From Amoeboaphelidium protococcarum (taxonomy: Eukaryota > Aphelidiomycota > Aphelidea), in assembly GCA_023515745.1 (NCBI GenBank), contig JALECJ010000254.1, positions 2,106,273 through 2,170,272 on the forward strand: a stretch of DNA of 64,000 nt. Reading direction: 5' to 3'. A program made the position numbers and the translations under genes. Positions 49,426-60,403 of the stretch are shown here, piece after piece. Position 1 is the first letter of the stretch; every line of letters starts with the position of its first letter. The notes under the pieces are model-generated. The model had not been told where the DNA came from and did not search any database. It was given only the letters and a program-made list of their open reading frames with translations.

Positions 49426-52236
49426 TCATTACTACTATTCTTCGGCGTGTATGAGATCAGCTAATCTGCTGTAAGACTTATCCTATAGTACAACATTCAT
49501 CTTCTGACCACACTTCTCCACTTCATTCTCACAATCTTGATACCTCGAGAGATTGGCACACAGGTAGCCAAAGTATTACCTCAGAAAGTCCACTGCTCCA
49601 GTAGATTCAGAGACTTTGACGTCGTCTATGGAGATATAAGAGGAGGTCTTCCTCTTCAAAGAGACACGATGAGATTTCTCTGTCAATGGAGTTCTATCAG
49701 ACTTTCTATGAGGAGAAGAAGAAGAAGAAGAAGCAGCTGGGCCATTGCCATTATCACTACTAGACTTCCCCTACTATCCTTGTGATGGAGAATACTGAGA
49801 TTGGAGCTTGGCAAAATTTTTATATCCGCATGACTGATGATCAAAGAACTTCCTACTGTGATTGTAGATATCCGAGAACGCACTGAATGGGACATACTTT
49901 GACTTGCCTTTCATTTTCAAATTGACAATCATCCTCAATTACAGCACTGCAGGCAGCAGATATGGAATGTAGGGTGGTGTGGCCTTCATCAACTCGGCTT
50001 GATACGCGTCAAATTACTTGTAACTGCCAGCAATGTCCATATCGAAGGATTAAACCAGATCCTGCAGTTGATCAAAGGTTGACTTTTTAATACACCGGAG
50101 AGTACTATGTAGTTGAAACACATTAGAATTGACGATGCCCACCAGAATGCTTGAGGCTGTGGCATAATTGCAAAGTTGCTTACAGCATGAGGCTACCTTT
50201 ACAAGGCTCTATATTCTCTGTGCTCGAACTTGAGCATTTTCCCCAGCAAACACAATTGTAGAAGTCCAAAAGCTTAGCATAGACTACCATTAGCAGTATT
50301 TGTACAAGTGATTCAACGGATGTCCTGATATGGTACGAAAGTTGGACTCGAACTGTGCTATTTACTCATCCTTCTATACGAACAGCACTGATAGATAAGA
50401 GAATGTGTTCAAATGCACAAGTTTCCACTACTCTTCCTCTAACAGTGTCAGATACTCGGCAAACTGCAGAGGATCATATCTCTCCAAAACATTGTGATAG
50501 TTCCACTGATGCCTGAACAACTGCAGCTCATTAGTGGAGGATATCGTGTCCTTAATCGGCATTTCTATACATTTCACATACTCGGCAACTATCCTCTACT
50601 GCAGAGCATTGGCAGATGTAAGCTCAAGTTGTCTATTTCTGAGAGCCTCCTTCACGATAAGAGCTTCTGAATAGAACGCGTCAGAATCATTCGCAGTGCC
50701 AGATTCCAAGTTTTGGGCAAGTTCATTTACTCTCTACAAAAGTGTCGGATCCTCTGCAAATTCATGCCAGTTACTTTAAATCCATTTCAATAGGAAGCGT
50801 ATAGCATTAGCTCGTACCTCTGGAATGTGCTTCTCAAAGTATTGAGCTCTCTGCTTCTATTACTGTTCCTACAATCTCTTTTGCTCGCGCTCATTCAGCA
50901 CAGATTCTTGCTTCCTTGTATTGTTACCATTATTTTGCTACAAGTCATCCAGTATCTACTGTTAATTGTCTCCCTTGCTAATAGACATCCTTGGGCCAGA
51001 GTTACCAGCATTACCAGATATAGACATCCGACTCGAAGGATTATTGGCAGATCTTGGCTGAGATTTCAACGTCATGTCCTGAACTGATGGCGCAGGTACT
51101 ACTCTAAAGTATGCAATAACATAATCTAGAAGCTTATGAGGAGTCATAAAAAATCGATAAACCTTGAGAAATACTTCCAGAGTAACTTTATCTTCGCGTC
51201 GAGGATTGAGCAAGTGGTTCATCAAATCACTCTCACTGGCGGTAAATATTTACTTTACAGACTTATCAGCGTTAAGTTCCATTTAAACAGTGGATGGCGG
51301 ATGTGCATCAGTTGGAGCTTTTAGCTGGTAGCTATCCGGAACTTTATGTTGATTGTTTATAGAAGATGATGCATTTTATATGTCAGGCTTATTATCTTCA
51401 CGGCTCATAGTAGCCCCTTTACCAGACTTTATGACAAATTCACGTATAGCAAGAGCCATTTCATAGCCTTCATGAGATTAAGAGTTGTATCTTGCTAGAT
51501 TGAAGAGCTAATAAAAACCAGGCTAATAAGTAGGAGATATATGCTTCAACTACATTGCAGTCTCCAAAATCCAAAGCTCTTACTCATCAGCGTAAGAAAT
51601 GTTATCTAAATCTTCATCAGTGGACAACCTCTGTAAAGCAGTCAACGCGTAACTAGAATTATTCATTTTACGTAGAGCTGCAGCAAATGAACTTCCACTT
51701 GTAGATTTTTGTGAGAGCGTGGATTTCAATGATGATCGATGTGATTAAGCTTTACTCAGACTACTACTAGGACGCGCAGTGGATGTCTTTTATGTTGATG
51801 CTGTTTCTTTAGATTATTACGCCGCACTAGACGTTGATTATATTTGAACATTAACGGGCTTGGTGGTCTGCTATAATTATTCCAATGTCGGAGTTTAATC
51901 AATAGGACTTAATGCGGCAATTGCAGAGACGGGAGATTAAACCAGTTGTGGAATAGAGTCCTGATCAGATCTAGAATCTATCACTAAATTATCTTAAGTT
52001 GCAGAGTCTGGAGATTGAGAAGATTAATTTTAACTCTATTCAGTAGCACTTTCCACTGCAATGCTCAATGATAATACATCTGGAATAACAACGCCTTGAT
52101 TATCACCTTCTTTCTATAGCTTCCCCTAACCATTGCATTTGGGACAATCTTCGCACCATAAACAGTTTTCATTTTCATGCGCAAATGCATCTGCCGTATG
52201 AAGCCGACCATGGCCTTTACAATCTAAGCAGTCCAT
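49426..52236 (-). CDS. RasGEF (CDC25-type) with N-terminal DnaJ-like zinc motif
   Basis: Exchange factor for Ras-family GTPases (936 residues). The catalytic CDC25 domain (~585-775) reads PLQFAEYLTLLEEEQW ... SLVKVASCCKQLCNYATASSILVGI ... YLLPAVLQLRMI, and the REM/RasGEF_N domain (~350-440) has VTLEVFLKVYRFFMTPHKLLDYVIAYF. Residues 1-36 form two CxxCxGxG motifs (CLDCKGHG and CPKCNGQG) plus a CLWCEDC turn, as in the cysteine-rich zinc domain of DnaJ proteins; no J domain is present. Residues ~60-300 are Gln/Ser/Pro-rich with very many TAR codons. The C-terminal tail has a poly-Ser run and a coiled-coil-like end. Stop TGA at 49428-49426, start ATG at 52236. Confidence 0.88.
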
Positions 52237-52494
52237 AAATTAATATATTTTTGAAAATGCTTAATTTTGCTCAACTAATAGTACTTTCTATACCAAAATT
52301 GGTTCAAACAGTTGAAACTCTATGGAAAGTTGGTTGCTAGGTGTTGCGTGCACTTGACAACGAGCTGAACAAGTGTCTATTGTCTCAGCATTCGTTGTTG
52401 TCAAGACGCAGCCTGAACTTTCAAAAGTAAACTCAAGAGTCTTGAAACACATTATATCATTATTTACATAAAGCATGATGTAAATCAACATTAA
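52237..52494. other. Spacer between RasGEF and kleisin genes
   Basis: Both genes are on the minus strand. The short frame in the spacer (52491-52288) has no start context or homology and is taken as chance. Confidence 0.4.
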
Positions 52495-54237
52495 TCATTG
52501 GGATCCGGCGATGGAGACGTGAATGTCACCATATGGAGCGTACTGATCTAGATCAAACTCTCCACGCGTTTTAATCATCAGAAGATTGTAGAACACTTCA
52601 GCCACGACTTCACGAGCAGGATTGATGGGCGGAAAGTCAGTCAGACGCGTATTGTCAGAATTCTGAATTATGTCATACGCATAAGCTCGGAATCTTAGAG
52701 CTCCTTCGTCAAGCGAACTTTGCTATCCATTGCTAAAGGACTGAACGTAAGAGACGTCAAAAGACATTGGCCCACCAGCCAAGTTCAGCAAAGTACTTCC
52801 ACCAGAAGAGTATTTGGATTGATTAGATGACACTGAATTCTTCTTACTTCCTAATTGCTTTTGCTACAGCGCGTCACTGTATCCGGTAAATGTCGACACT
52901 GGGATAGAACTGATATCGGTAACTTCATGGCGGCGGACTTCATTGCCTAATTGAATAGAGCCATAAGAATCAGCCCCCACAGAATACCAAGGCGCGCGGC
53001 TTTACTCATGTACAACGCTACTACCTAAATGTCCTGCATTGCGCACATTTTCAACTTCTTCTGAATGAAGAGGTACATTATAGTCAATCTGAAAATCCGA
53101 CTGACGATTGTGAGACTCTTGAATATTCATCTGATCCATATCAATGTCAGGGAGTCTAGATGAGACATCAAACTCAGCCAATTTGCCAGCAGGCAAATCA
53201 GAGCGTAATGTAGTTAAACACTTGAACAGGCGGTTAGTTGTGAATCCCTAACGTGCAACGTGAAAATCACCAATATTGAGTTCAATGTGCTTGTCCAGTC
53301 CAATTACCTTCTTCCTGACGACTTTAGCCTTCTTAACTTTTTGTTCATGTCCAGGTTCGACGTGTAACTATTCAACCGGAAAAGGAGCAGACGAACGTTT
53401 AGTGGCGGAAGACACCTTGGAAGCACTTTCAAGGACAGAGTTTTTAAAACTTTCAATCATGTAATTATCAAAGTTTGACACAGAAGGCTGATCGTCATTC
53501 GATAGACCACCAAACGTGGCACTCTGAGCAATGGATCCAACGTCAAGCTGAAACTTGTCCAAGAAGTTGTCAGAATATACAGAGTAATTACCGGCACCAG
53601 TACCGCTAATCATCGCTATTGAATGCGGCAGAGACATGGCAGACAGTTCATCTTCCTTCAGCAATGTCGAATCTCTGTCGGAAGAGTAAGCTGCCACAGA
53701 TTTAGGCTTTGCGAAACGTGCCATCTCAACTTCAGTAGCCGCAGCATCACCTGCCCCTTACGTAAACTAAACCGGCTAGTCATGACGCTTGAGCCAACCA
53801 AACCCTTCCAAGTTAGCATTTCCATTTGAGGATATCAGACTACTGGGAGCATCTTGGTCAGAGTTGAAATTGTGAAACGTTGTTTGAGGAATAGAAATGC
53901 CGCCGTGCGTGATCGCGTCAAACTTGGCTTGAGGCACCACCAACGTCTGGACAATATCCACATTGTAAAAGGTCTTGCGCATAGTCTGCAATGTAGTCTG
54001 GACATCGTTTTGGAAGTATTAGACCTGTAGTTGATAAACACGAGATATACCATACATCAAGGTGCCAGAGAGACGCAGTGCCAGAGGTTCAGGTGGGTGA
54101 CTTACATAGGAGCACGCGTCCTTGAGATCAACGTGAACATAATCCTTCTTCTTGGAACGAGAATTACATGCAGCAAGCCATATCAAACCAATATTGTGAC
54201 CAGTATTCTTTCCCAAGAAGTCGACAGAGTAGAACAT
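52495..54237 (-). CDS. REC8: Kleisin cohesin subunit, REC8-like
   Basis: Kleisin (580 residues) that closes the SMC1/SMC3 ring. The N-terminal domain MFYSVDFLGKNTGHNIGLIWLAA ... PEPLALRLSGTLMYGISRVYQLQVQYF is the Rad21/Rec8 signature, and the MFYS start with an insert before IWLAA is closer to fungal Rec8 than to Rad21/Scc1. The centre is long, Ser/Asn/Asp-rich, with possible separase-type sites. The C-terminal winged helix is short but recognisable: INPAREVVAEVFYNLLMIKTRGEFDLDQYAPYGDIHVSI. The REC8 versus RAD21 choice is not certain. If REC8, it implies a meiotic programme. No introns; stop TGA at 52497-52495. Confidence 0.8.
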
Positions 54238-54485
54238 TCTAATGTGAAGTGATTATCCAAGTTGGAATTGATAGCATACTTTGGAAATCAAGATCAGCCA
54301 GTGTAGGAGTTTCTAATCATAACGGATCTGTTTCAAATCACTTTTATAGCCGAAACAGGAAACTGACTCGCCGTAATTGAGACGCGAAACTGCGAATCTC
54401 ATCATCATCTTTTTCGTCCATCGGCAAAGTGTCGTCATTCGCTGTCACATTAAGTAACGCATCTTCCGCTATATAACATCAAAAT
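54238..54485. promoter_or_regulatory. Divergent spacer between kleisin and PPPDE genes
   Basis: No gene seen; presumably the promoters of both divergent genes. Confidence 0.35.
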
Positions 54486-55832
54486 ATGGCGAAAGTGTAA
54501 TTATTTGTGTATGATTTATCGATGGGATTGGCTAGATAAATGAGTATGGCTTATATGGGAACTTAAGTTGATGCAATCTATCATACCAGCGTGGTCGTGT
54601 TCAATACTGAGTGGTGGTTCGGCGGTGGTATCAGTAATAGTCGGCCTTACTCATCGCCGCATGGAAGACCTATAGAGGTTGTGGACATGGGCGAAACCCA
54701 TATAGATGCTGATACATTCACAGATTATTTGAACGAATTGCGTAATGTGTGGACAGCCGACAAGTATCACCTCCTCAATAACAATTGTAACAACTTCACC
54801 GATACGGTGTGTCAGTTTCTGGTTGGGAAAGGTATACCATCGCGGATAACCTCACTGCCATCAACCTTTATGAATAGTCCGCTTGGAAGGTAGTTGACGC
54901 CTATGATTAATCAGATGTTTGGCCAAGGTTATCGGTAGAATTCTGCAGAGGAGATGTCTGTCGAAAGTGTCGATGTCCTGACTAAGTAGGCTGTCAAACT
55001 TAATTCCGCTTAACAGAACAAGCAGCTTATAGTGTTCTCCGAAGGTAACGCTCATGCTATCGGCGACAAGGTTAAGAGCGGATTGACGGAATCTCCCGCA
55101 AGTATTGCTGTTGTTGATAAACTCGTGTCGGCTACTAAAGGAGGATCGACCATTAAAGTTGAAACTAGTCAAATTCTGTAATTGCTCTAATTATGTAAAC
55201 CAGAGGTAAAGTTTGCTCTGTATGATTTACTGAGACTTTACATAGCGAAATCAGGACCTACTCACATCGATCTTACACCTGTTTTAGAAATGGCTATCAA
55301 AGACGTCTCTTGTGAGAACTTGACCACCTTGGCTATGATTTTGAGACTTTGTGCCAATGTGGTCGCGTCAAGTTAAAATACTAATTAGAGCATATAAACT
55401 GTAATAACTAGAATTGTAACACAGTCTTTGTAAGGACTGTAAAATGACTTTGGATCGTTAAGGCTATCTGAAGCTTTGTCGGCAGCCTTGTTCAATCTCT
55501 GTCACACCGATCCGTCCAACGATGAAGATCTGACAATGGAGCTCATTACTGCTTGTATTCACACTCTCAACACGCTGGTACTAGTGGATTTCAAGGCGCG
55601 CTCACTAAATGATCTGCAAATATCAACAGTAAACTACATCCGCATAATTGAAGGTTTGGAGAATTATTTTCGCTATCTGTCACCACAAGTAAAAGAGCTG
55701 GGGAGCGTCATGGCAGCTGAATTGTTTTAAAACTGGCATCTGGACTAGATTGATGTCAGGGATGGAGACATCAGGACCCTCCAATTAAGAATCGAAGACT
55801 TGTACAACACCTTAACCGTGATTAAAAAGTGA
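54486..55832 (+). CDS. PPPDE (DeSI-like) peptidase domain fused to a PUL-like helical domain
   Basis: A 448-residue protein. The N-terminal PPPDE domain is complete: KVQLFVYDLSMGLARQMS, IYHTSVVVF with catalytic His at 33, EWWFGGGI, MGETHIDADTF and the nucleophile in YHLLNNNCNNFTDTVCQFLVGKGIP (Cys 101). PPPDE proteases such as DeSI-1 remove SUMO or ubiquitin. The C-terminal ~190-445 is all helical with repeated Leu-rich segments (LLRLYIAKSGPTHIDL, LTTLAMILRLCANVVA, ALSAALFNLCHTDPS), fitting an ARM-like PUL domain, which binds Cdc48/p97 in Ufd3/PLAA. PPPDE joined to PUL is a known fungal-type architecture. The ATG at 54486 was chosen over later ATGs because it restores the family's first beta strand. 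Confidence 0.88.
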
Positions 55833-56013
55833 AATTTGTATTGAAATCGAATTTTATAGTTTAACCTCTCCGAAATAGCAATCGAATGGAAAGTTCTGAT
55901 TGGTTTGGCTGACTCAGCTTTTTTTCGCCTTGGCTACAGCTTAAATCCCTCAGCGCTCTTCTGTCTGTCTTGATATCTAAAAATTTCGCCTTTCATGATA
56001 AAAGATTGCAGAA

Positions 56014-59000
56014 ATGGCGCAAGACACTGATGATAGGAAGCCGAATAATAAAAACCTTGTCAAGGTGCGACTTAATGTGGGCGGTATGACGTGCCAGTCG
56101 TGTGTGAACAGTGTGGAGAAGGGCGTAAGTGCCGTGCAAGGCGTCAAAAATGTTTCAGTTTCACTTTTGACGAATCGGGCGGAAATTGAGATTGACAGCA
56201 CAGTTACTAATAGGCAGAAGATTGTGGAATGTATATAAGATTTAGGATTTGAAGCTGACCCTATTGATGATAGGCCTGTAAATAATGATAGTGATGGAGA
56301 TTCGTCAATGTCTGCTGATCTTCTGATTGAAGGCATGACTTGTACAAATTGTGTGTAATCAATAGAGCAGAATATTAAAAAGGTAGATGGAGTCATTAAT
56401 GTAGACGTATCGCTTGCTCTGAACAAATGTCATATCGTATTTGATCCACACAAAATTGGTGTGAGATAACTGGTTGGCAAGATTGAAGAGCTTGGTTTTG
56501 AGGCGTCTATTGTGCAGCGAAATGAAGTACCTCTAAGTGTCTAGGTGTCTTCATAACACGCCAAAGAAGCTCAATAATGGAAAACTTAACTATTTCAGTG
56601 CCTCGCTTTCTCAATACCAGAATTAGCTATTGGACACTTTCTGCTTTACTTTGCTCCTCTCCGAGATATTTTGTTCTGGCAAGTGATATTTCCTGGACTG
56701 CATTTATTATCGGTACTGGAGCTACTACTCACTATTCCGATCCAATTTCATTTTGGCAAACGTTTTTACAAGTCCGCGTATAAGTCTTTATCGCATGGCA
56801 ATGCTAATATGGACGTGCTTATCGTCCTTGGTACCAGCTGCGCTTTCTCCTTCTCGATATTCGCCATGTGTTACGCTGTAGCTTTTCCTAAGCAGTTTCT
56901 CATGGCCCCTCCCATGACATTCTTTGATACGTGTGCCATGGTAATATCTTTTGTCATGTTTGGTAAGTATCTTGAGAATATAGCCAAGGGTAAGACTTCA
57001 AGTGCACTCTCGCAAATGTACAATATGAAGCCAGATTTCGCGTATTTAGTCAGCGATTATCAGATGGACAATTAAAAAGAAGAGAAAGTGGCGGCCGGTA
57101 TGCTTTAAGTTGGAGATACAGTGCGCATTTATCCTGGATAGAAAGTGGCCGCTGATGGCTTCCTCCTGTCAGGTTCATGTTAAATTGACGAATCTGTTAT
57201 TACTGGTGAATCTCTGCCTTTATTGAAATAGGCTGGAGATAAAGTTATTGGTGGTTCTGTCGTTTTGAGCACTTTTAATAACTCCTCCGTGTATGTACGT
57301 GTATTGAAGGTGGGCAATGACACGGCGCTTTCTTAGATTATCAAGCTGATTGAAGATGCCTAGTCGAATAAGCCAGCGATTTAGACATTTGCAGATGCTG
57401 TATCTGGTTACTTTGTGCCTGCCATTATATCTTTGTCGTTTATCACATTCATTGGTTGGATTATTGCACTGAGTGGGGCGGACCTATAGGATTCTTCATC
57501 CATTGCATACCGACTGATTGCGACTAGCCATATGATGTCACACGGCGGAGGAAATGGTTCAATAGAATCTCATCACTCGTCAAACGCCACCTCTATGCAT
57601 CAACAATCTACAATGCAATCCCAGTTTAATGACAAAGCTGTGGACGGTGCTCCTGCTTTTCTAGCCGTGTTCTTTGTTGCTCTTCGAATTGCCATTTCCG
57701 TAATTGTTGTCGCGTGCCCTTGCGCTCTTGGTCTGGCGACTCCCACAGCTGTTATGGTGGGAACTGGAGTTTCCGCAAAGTTTGGTATCCTGATCAAAGG
57801 AGGTTAAGCATTGGAAGCTGCCAAAGCTGCCACTCATTACATTTTTGATAAAACTGGAACTCTTACGCGCGGCAATCTGAAGGTGGCCAAAGTGCTGTAT
57901 GACAATGTTGAAATGCTGGGCCAAGAGATGGTATTGAAAGTGCTCGCAGTCGCCGAGTCAGAGTCTTCTCATCCGGTGGCACGAGCTTTGAAGTAGCACC
58001 AAGAATAGAAAGAGCATGCAGGTGTTGGTGGTGGGATTACTGAGAAACATATAGCTCGCGTATTCGGAACAGATATTTTGGGTGGATACAAAGTCAGATA
58101 ATTATAGTTTACTGTAGATCCGTTCGGAGTAAAGTCTGATATATCTATTGAATCAAAAGATCAAGATGCTATATAGCTACATGTCACTGTAGGATTTGGT
58201 AATGGAACTTAGACTTCTTAATCAGATGCAGATGAGTTGTCCTCTATGCATAATGACAGTGGTTAGTTAAAGGTTCCTTTCACCATAGGTTGTAACAGTA
58301 AAGACGGCGGGGAAAAGGTAGTGTCAGGCTACTTATGCTTTGAAGATGAAGTTGTTTAGGATGCTGCAGAGGCGGTCAAAGTATTGCAAATGCAAGGCAA
58401 GACTTTGTACATGATCACAGGGGACAACTGGACTACAGCCGCTGCAGTGGCATAAAAAGTTGGAATAAGTCCTAGTAATGTCTTTGCCAACGTGTCGCCG
58501 GCTGGTAAGAAGGATTTACTAGAGGCGATCTAAATGGGCAATGAGAATCAGTTCCGGGATGGAGACTATAATCACACTCCAGCTATTATGGACGTAAGTG
58601 ATGATAATGATGCTGCTGTTCGCACTCAGTCGATTGAACACACTAGCAAGGCTTTTACACCACGTTATTTACTAAATCAAATTCGAATGTTGTGGAGTTA
58701 CGTAAAGTATGGATCATCACACAGACTGTATGAAAATCTGGAAGCTGGTGTCCTATCCAATTCACTAGAAGGTGGTATGAAACAGGGGAGTAATAGAATA
58801 GTCGCCATGGTGGGTGATGGCGTCAACGATTCCATTGCACTCGCGCAAGCTGATGTAGGTATTGCAATGTGTTCAGGCACGGATATTGCCATGGAAGCTG
58901 CAGATATTGTCCTTATGAACACTAATAATCTACTGTAGATCCCTCTGGCAATTGATCTGTCTACAAGCATCATCAGGCGGATAAAGATGAATTTCGTATG

Positions 59001-59223
59001 GGCATTCGCGTATAACATCATCACACTACCATTTGCAACTGGCCTGATGTTCTCCACCACTGGAATAATCCTTCATCCAATAATAGCTGCCGCTCTGATG
59101 GCTCTCAGCTCAGTCTCTGTCGTCGTCTCTTCCCTTATGCTCAAGACGTACAGACCACCTCAATACTTGAACAAGAAGTAGAGCGCTCAAGAACTCTTAG
59201 TTAGTAATGGCATTGAAAATTGA
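56014..59223 (+). CDS. CCC2: Copper-transporting P1B-type ATPase (ATP7/CCC2)
   Basis: A 1069-residue Cu+ pump, normally of the secretory pathway, loading copper into secreted enzymes. Two N-terminal heavy-metal domains carry MTCQSC (Cys 27 and 30) and MTCTNC (Cys 110 and 113). The membrane core follows, with TGES in the actuator domain, the CPC ion site (568-570) in [12 protein letters not shown], the phosphorylation site DKTGT (Asp 612), SSHP of the P1B family (~653) and MVGDGVNDS. Human ATP7A/B have six metal domains; two is the fungal CCC2 count. A Ser/His/Gln-rich extracytosolic loop (~505-545) is unusually long and could bind metal. No introns; TGA stop. Confidence 0.96.
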
Positions 59224-59316
59224 TATCGCTATTCTTGATGTAAATTGCAATGTATGTATACTTCATTCATCTACTGTATCGAATCATCATCTTCATTTAC
59301 ACAATGTATAATAATT

Positions 59317-59772
59317 TCACTTCTTTTTCTATTTAACCACTCGCCGCACCTTTCGCTCCTTTACAATGTTGGCGCCGCTGACCATCTTGTCGTCTTGAAC
59401 TTTCTAGCCTTTAGTGCTTTTGAAAGAGCCAAAGCCTAGCAATCTCTCCATAGACAGCGGTTCATCCGCATCATCAACACCATCCTAATCATCAACGTCC
59501 ATCGCTGTACCTTAATCTTATATCCTCTTGTTCGCTATAGCGTTCGCCTTTAACCTTGCTTAAATATCATCAGTCTAATATTTTTATGGCTCTATGTCAT
59601 TATCATCATGTTCCTATTTTCTTTTTCTATTCTACGCGGATTTAGAAGATACTACAGCATTAGCACTCTATTATTTCTACCGCTCTGTATGAGCTTATAA
59701 CTAGCTAGATTGACTCTGCTATAGCTATTATCTATTTCGATGCACACTAACTGCACGTGGAATATGTTTCAT
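59317..59772 (-). CDS. SNRNP27: U4/U6.U5 tri-snRNP 27-kDa protein homologue (SNRNP27)
   Basis: A 151-residue basic nuclear protein of the pre-activation spliceosome. The N-terminal half is disordered and Gln-rich, with long TAR runs, then a bipartite basic stretch (AQNRKRKQE). The C-terminus holds the family signature LLGFGSFKSTKGQKVQ, compare MGF-x-FxTTKGKKV in other eukaryotes. It is followed by the expected basic segment (ANIVKERKVRRVVK), but the usual YMNRxGGFNRPL end is lost. The first ATG in frame (59772) is used. The signature is short, so the call rests on one motif plus composition. Confidence 0.72.
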
Positions 59773-59927
59773 TTCACTTCAATTTACCGCTTTCACTGGT
59801 TCAATGAGGGAAGACATTTAGAGCGTTTAAACGCGCGCTATTCCCTTTCAACTTGGCGCGTTTTGTCAGAACAACGTTCATCCGCAGTTCAAATCAAACT
59901 GTATATCTGGAAGAGAGACTACTGTAC

Positions 59928-60403
59928 ATGGATCAATTAGTGTCAATCATTAAAGAAACGTCTATTAAAGACGCTGACAACGAGGTGAATGCTTTATAAG
60001 ATCTTTAGAGAATTCAGTTGTGTTTACAGCAGAGGATGAAGAGTTCGTTGTAACTTTTAGCTGAATCTAGCAAACAGTTAGATCAGCATTACGCTGGAGA
60101 CCAGATGCTCTAATCGCAATCATCTTTGAACAGTTAATCAATTAACAATTAGGCATAGGAGGATTACTAACAGCGATGGCGAAATAATATTAGTAAAGTC
60201 AAGTCAATCAATACAGAGTTGAAGCAACTTTAAGAACTAATCAAGTATGTTTTCTGATTTTATGAATAGTCTCTTAATTGCAATACAGTACACTTATAAT
60301 TAGGAGGTAAATGTAGCTAAATCAAGTAATCAGTCAGAAGCAAATATCCTCTGTAATTCAAAAAAGCTCTAGAGTAAATTCCGCGCGTAATATAATCCGA
60401 TGA
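59928..60403 (+). CDS. Small coiled-coil protein (138 aa), overlaps TrpRS start
   Basis: Exon 1 is 59928-60244, the intron 60245-60303 (59 nt, GTATGT...ATTAG) and exon 2 60304-60403. The protein is almost wholly helical and Gln-rich: DLQRIQLCLQQRMKSSLQLLAESS, then WRNNISKVKSINTELKQLQELI continuing through the splice into KRQMQLNQVISQKQ. Its size and topology recall BLOC-1/KXD1-type lysosome-traffic subunits, but the KxDL signature is not visible, so I leave it unnamed. Without splicing the frame stops 11 bases after the junction. The TGA (60401-60403) overlaps the ATG of the next gene (60400) by the sequence ATGA. Confidence 0.65.

Noticed and set aside
52288-52491. Minus-strand ORF downstream of the kleisin stop
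   Set aside because: Directly behind the kleisin TGA, with no homology and no sign of its own promoter; treated as 3' UTR or spacer.
54517-54542. Possible upstream ORF overlapping the PPPDE start (ATGA)
   Set aside because: An upstream ATG at 54486 in the main frame restores the conserved first beta strand of the PPPDE domain, so the short ORF is inside the coding region.
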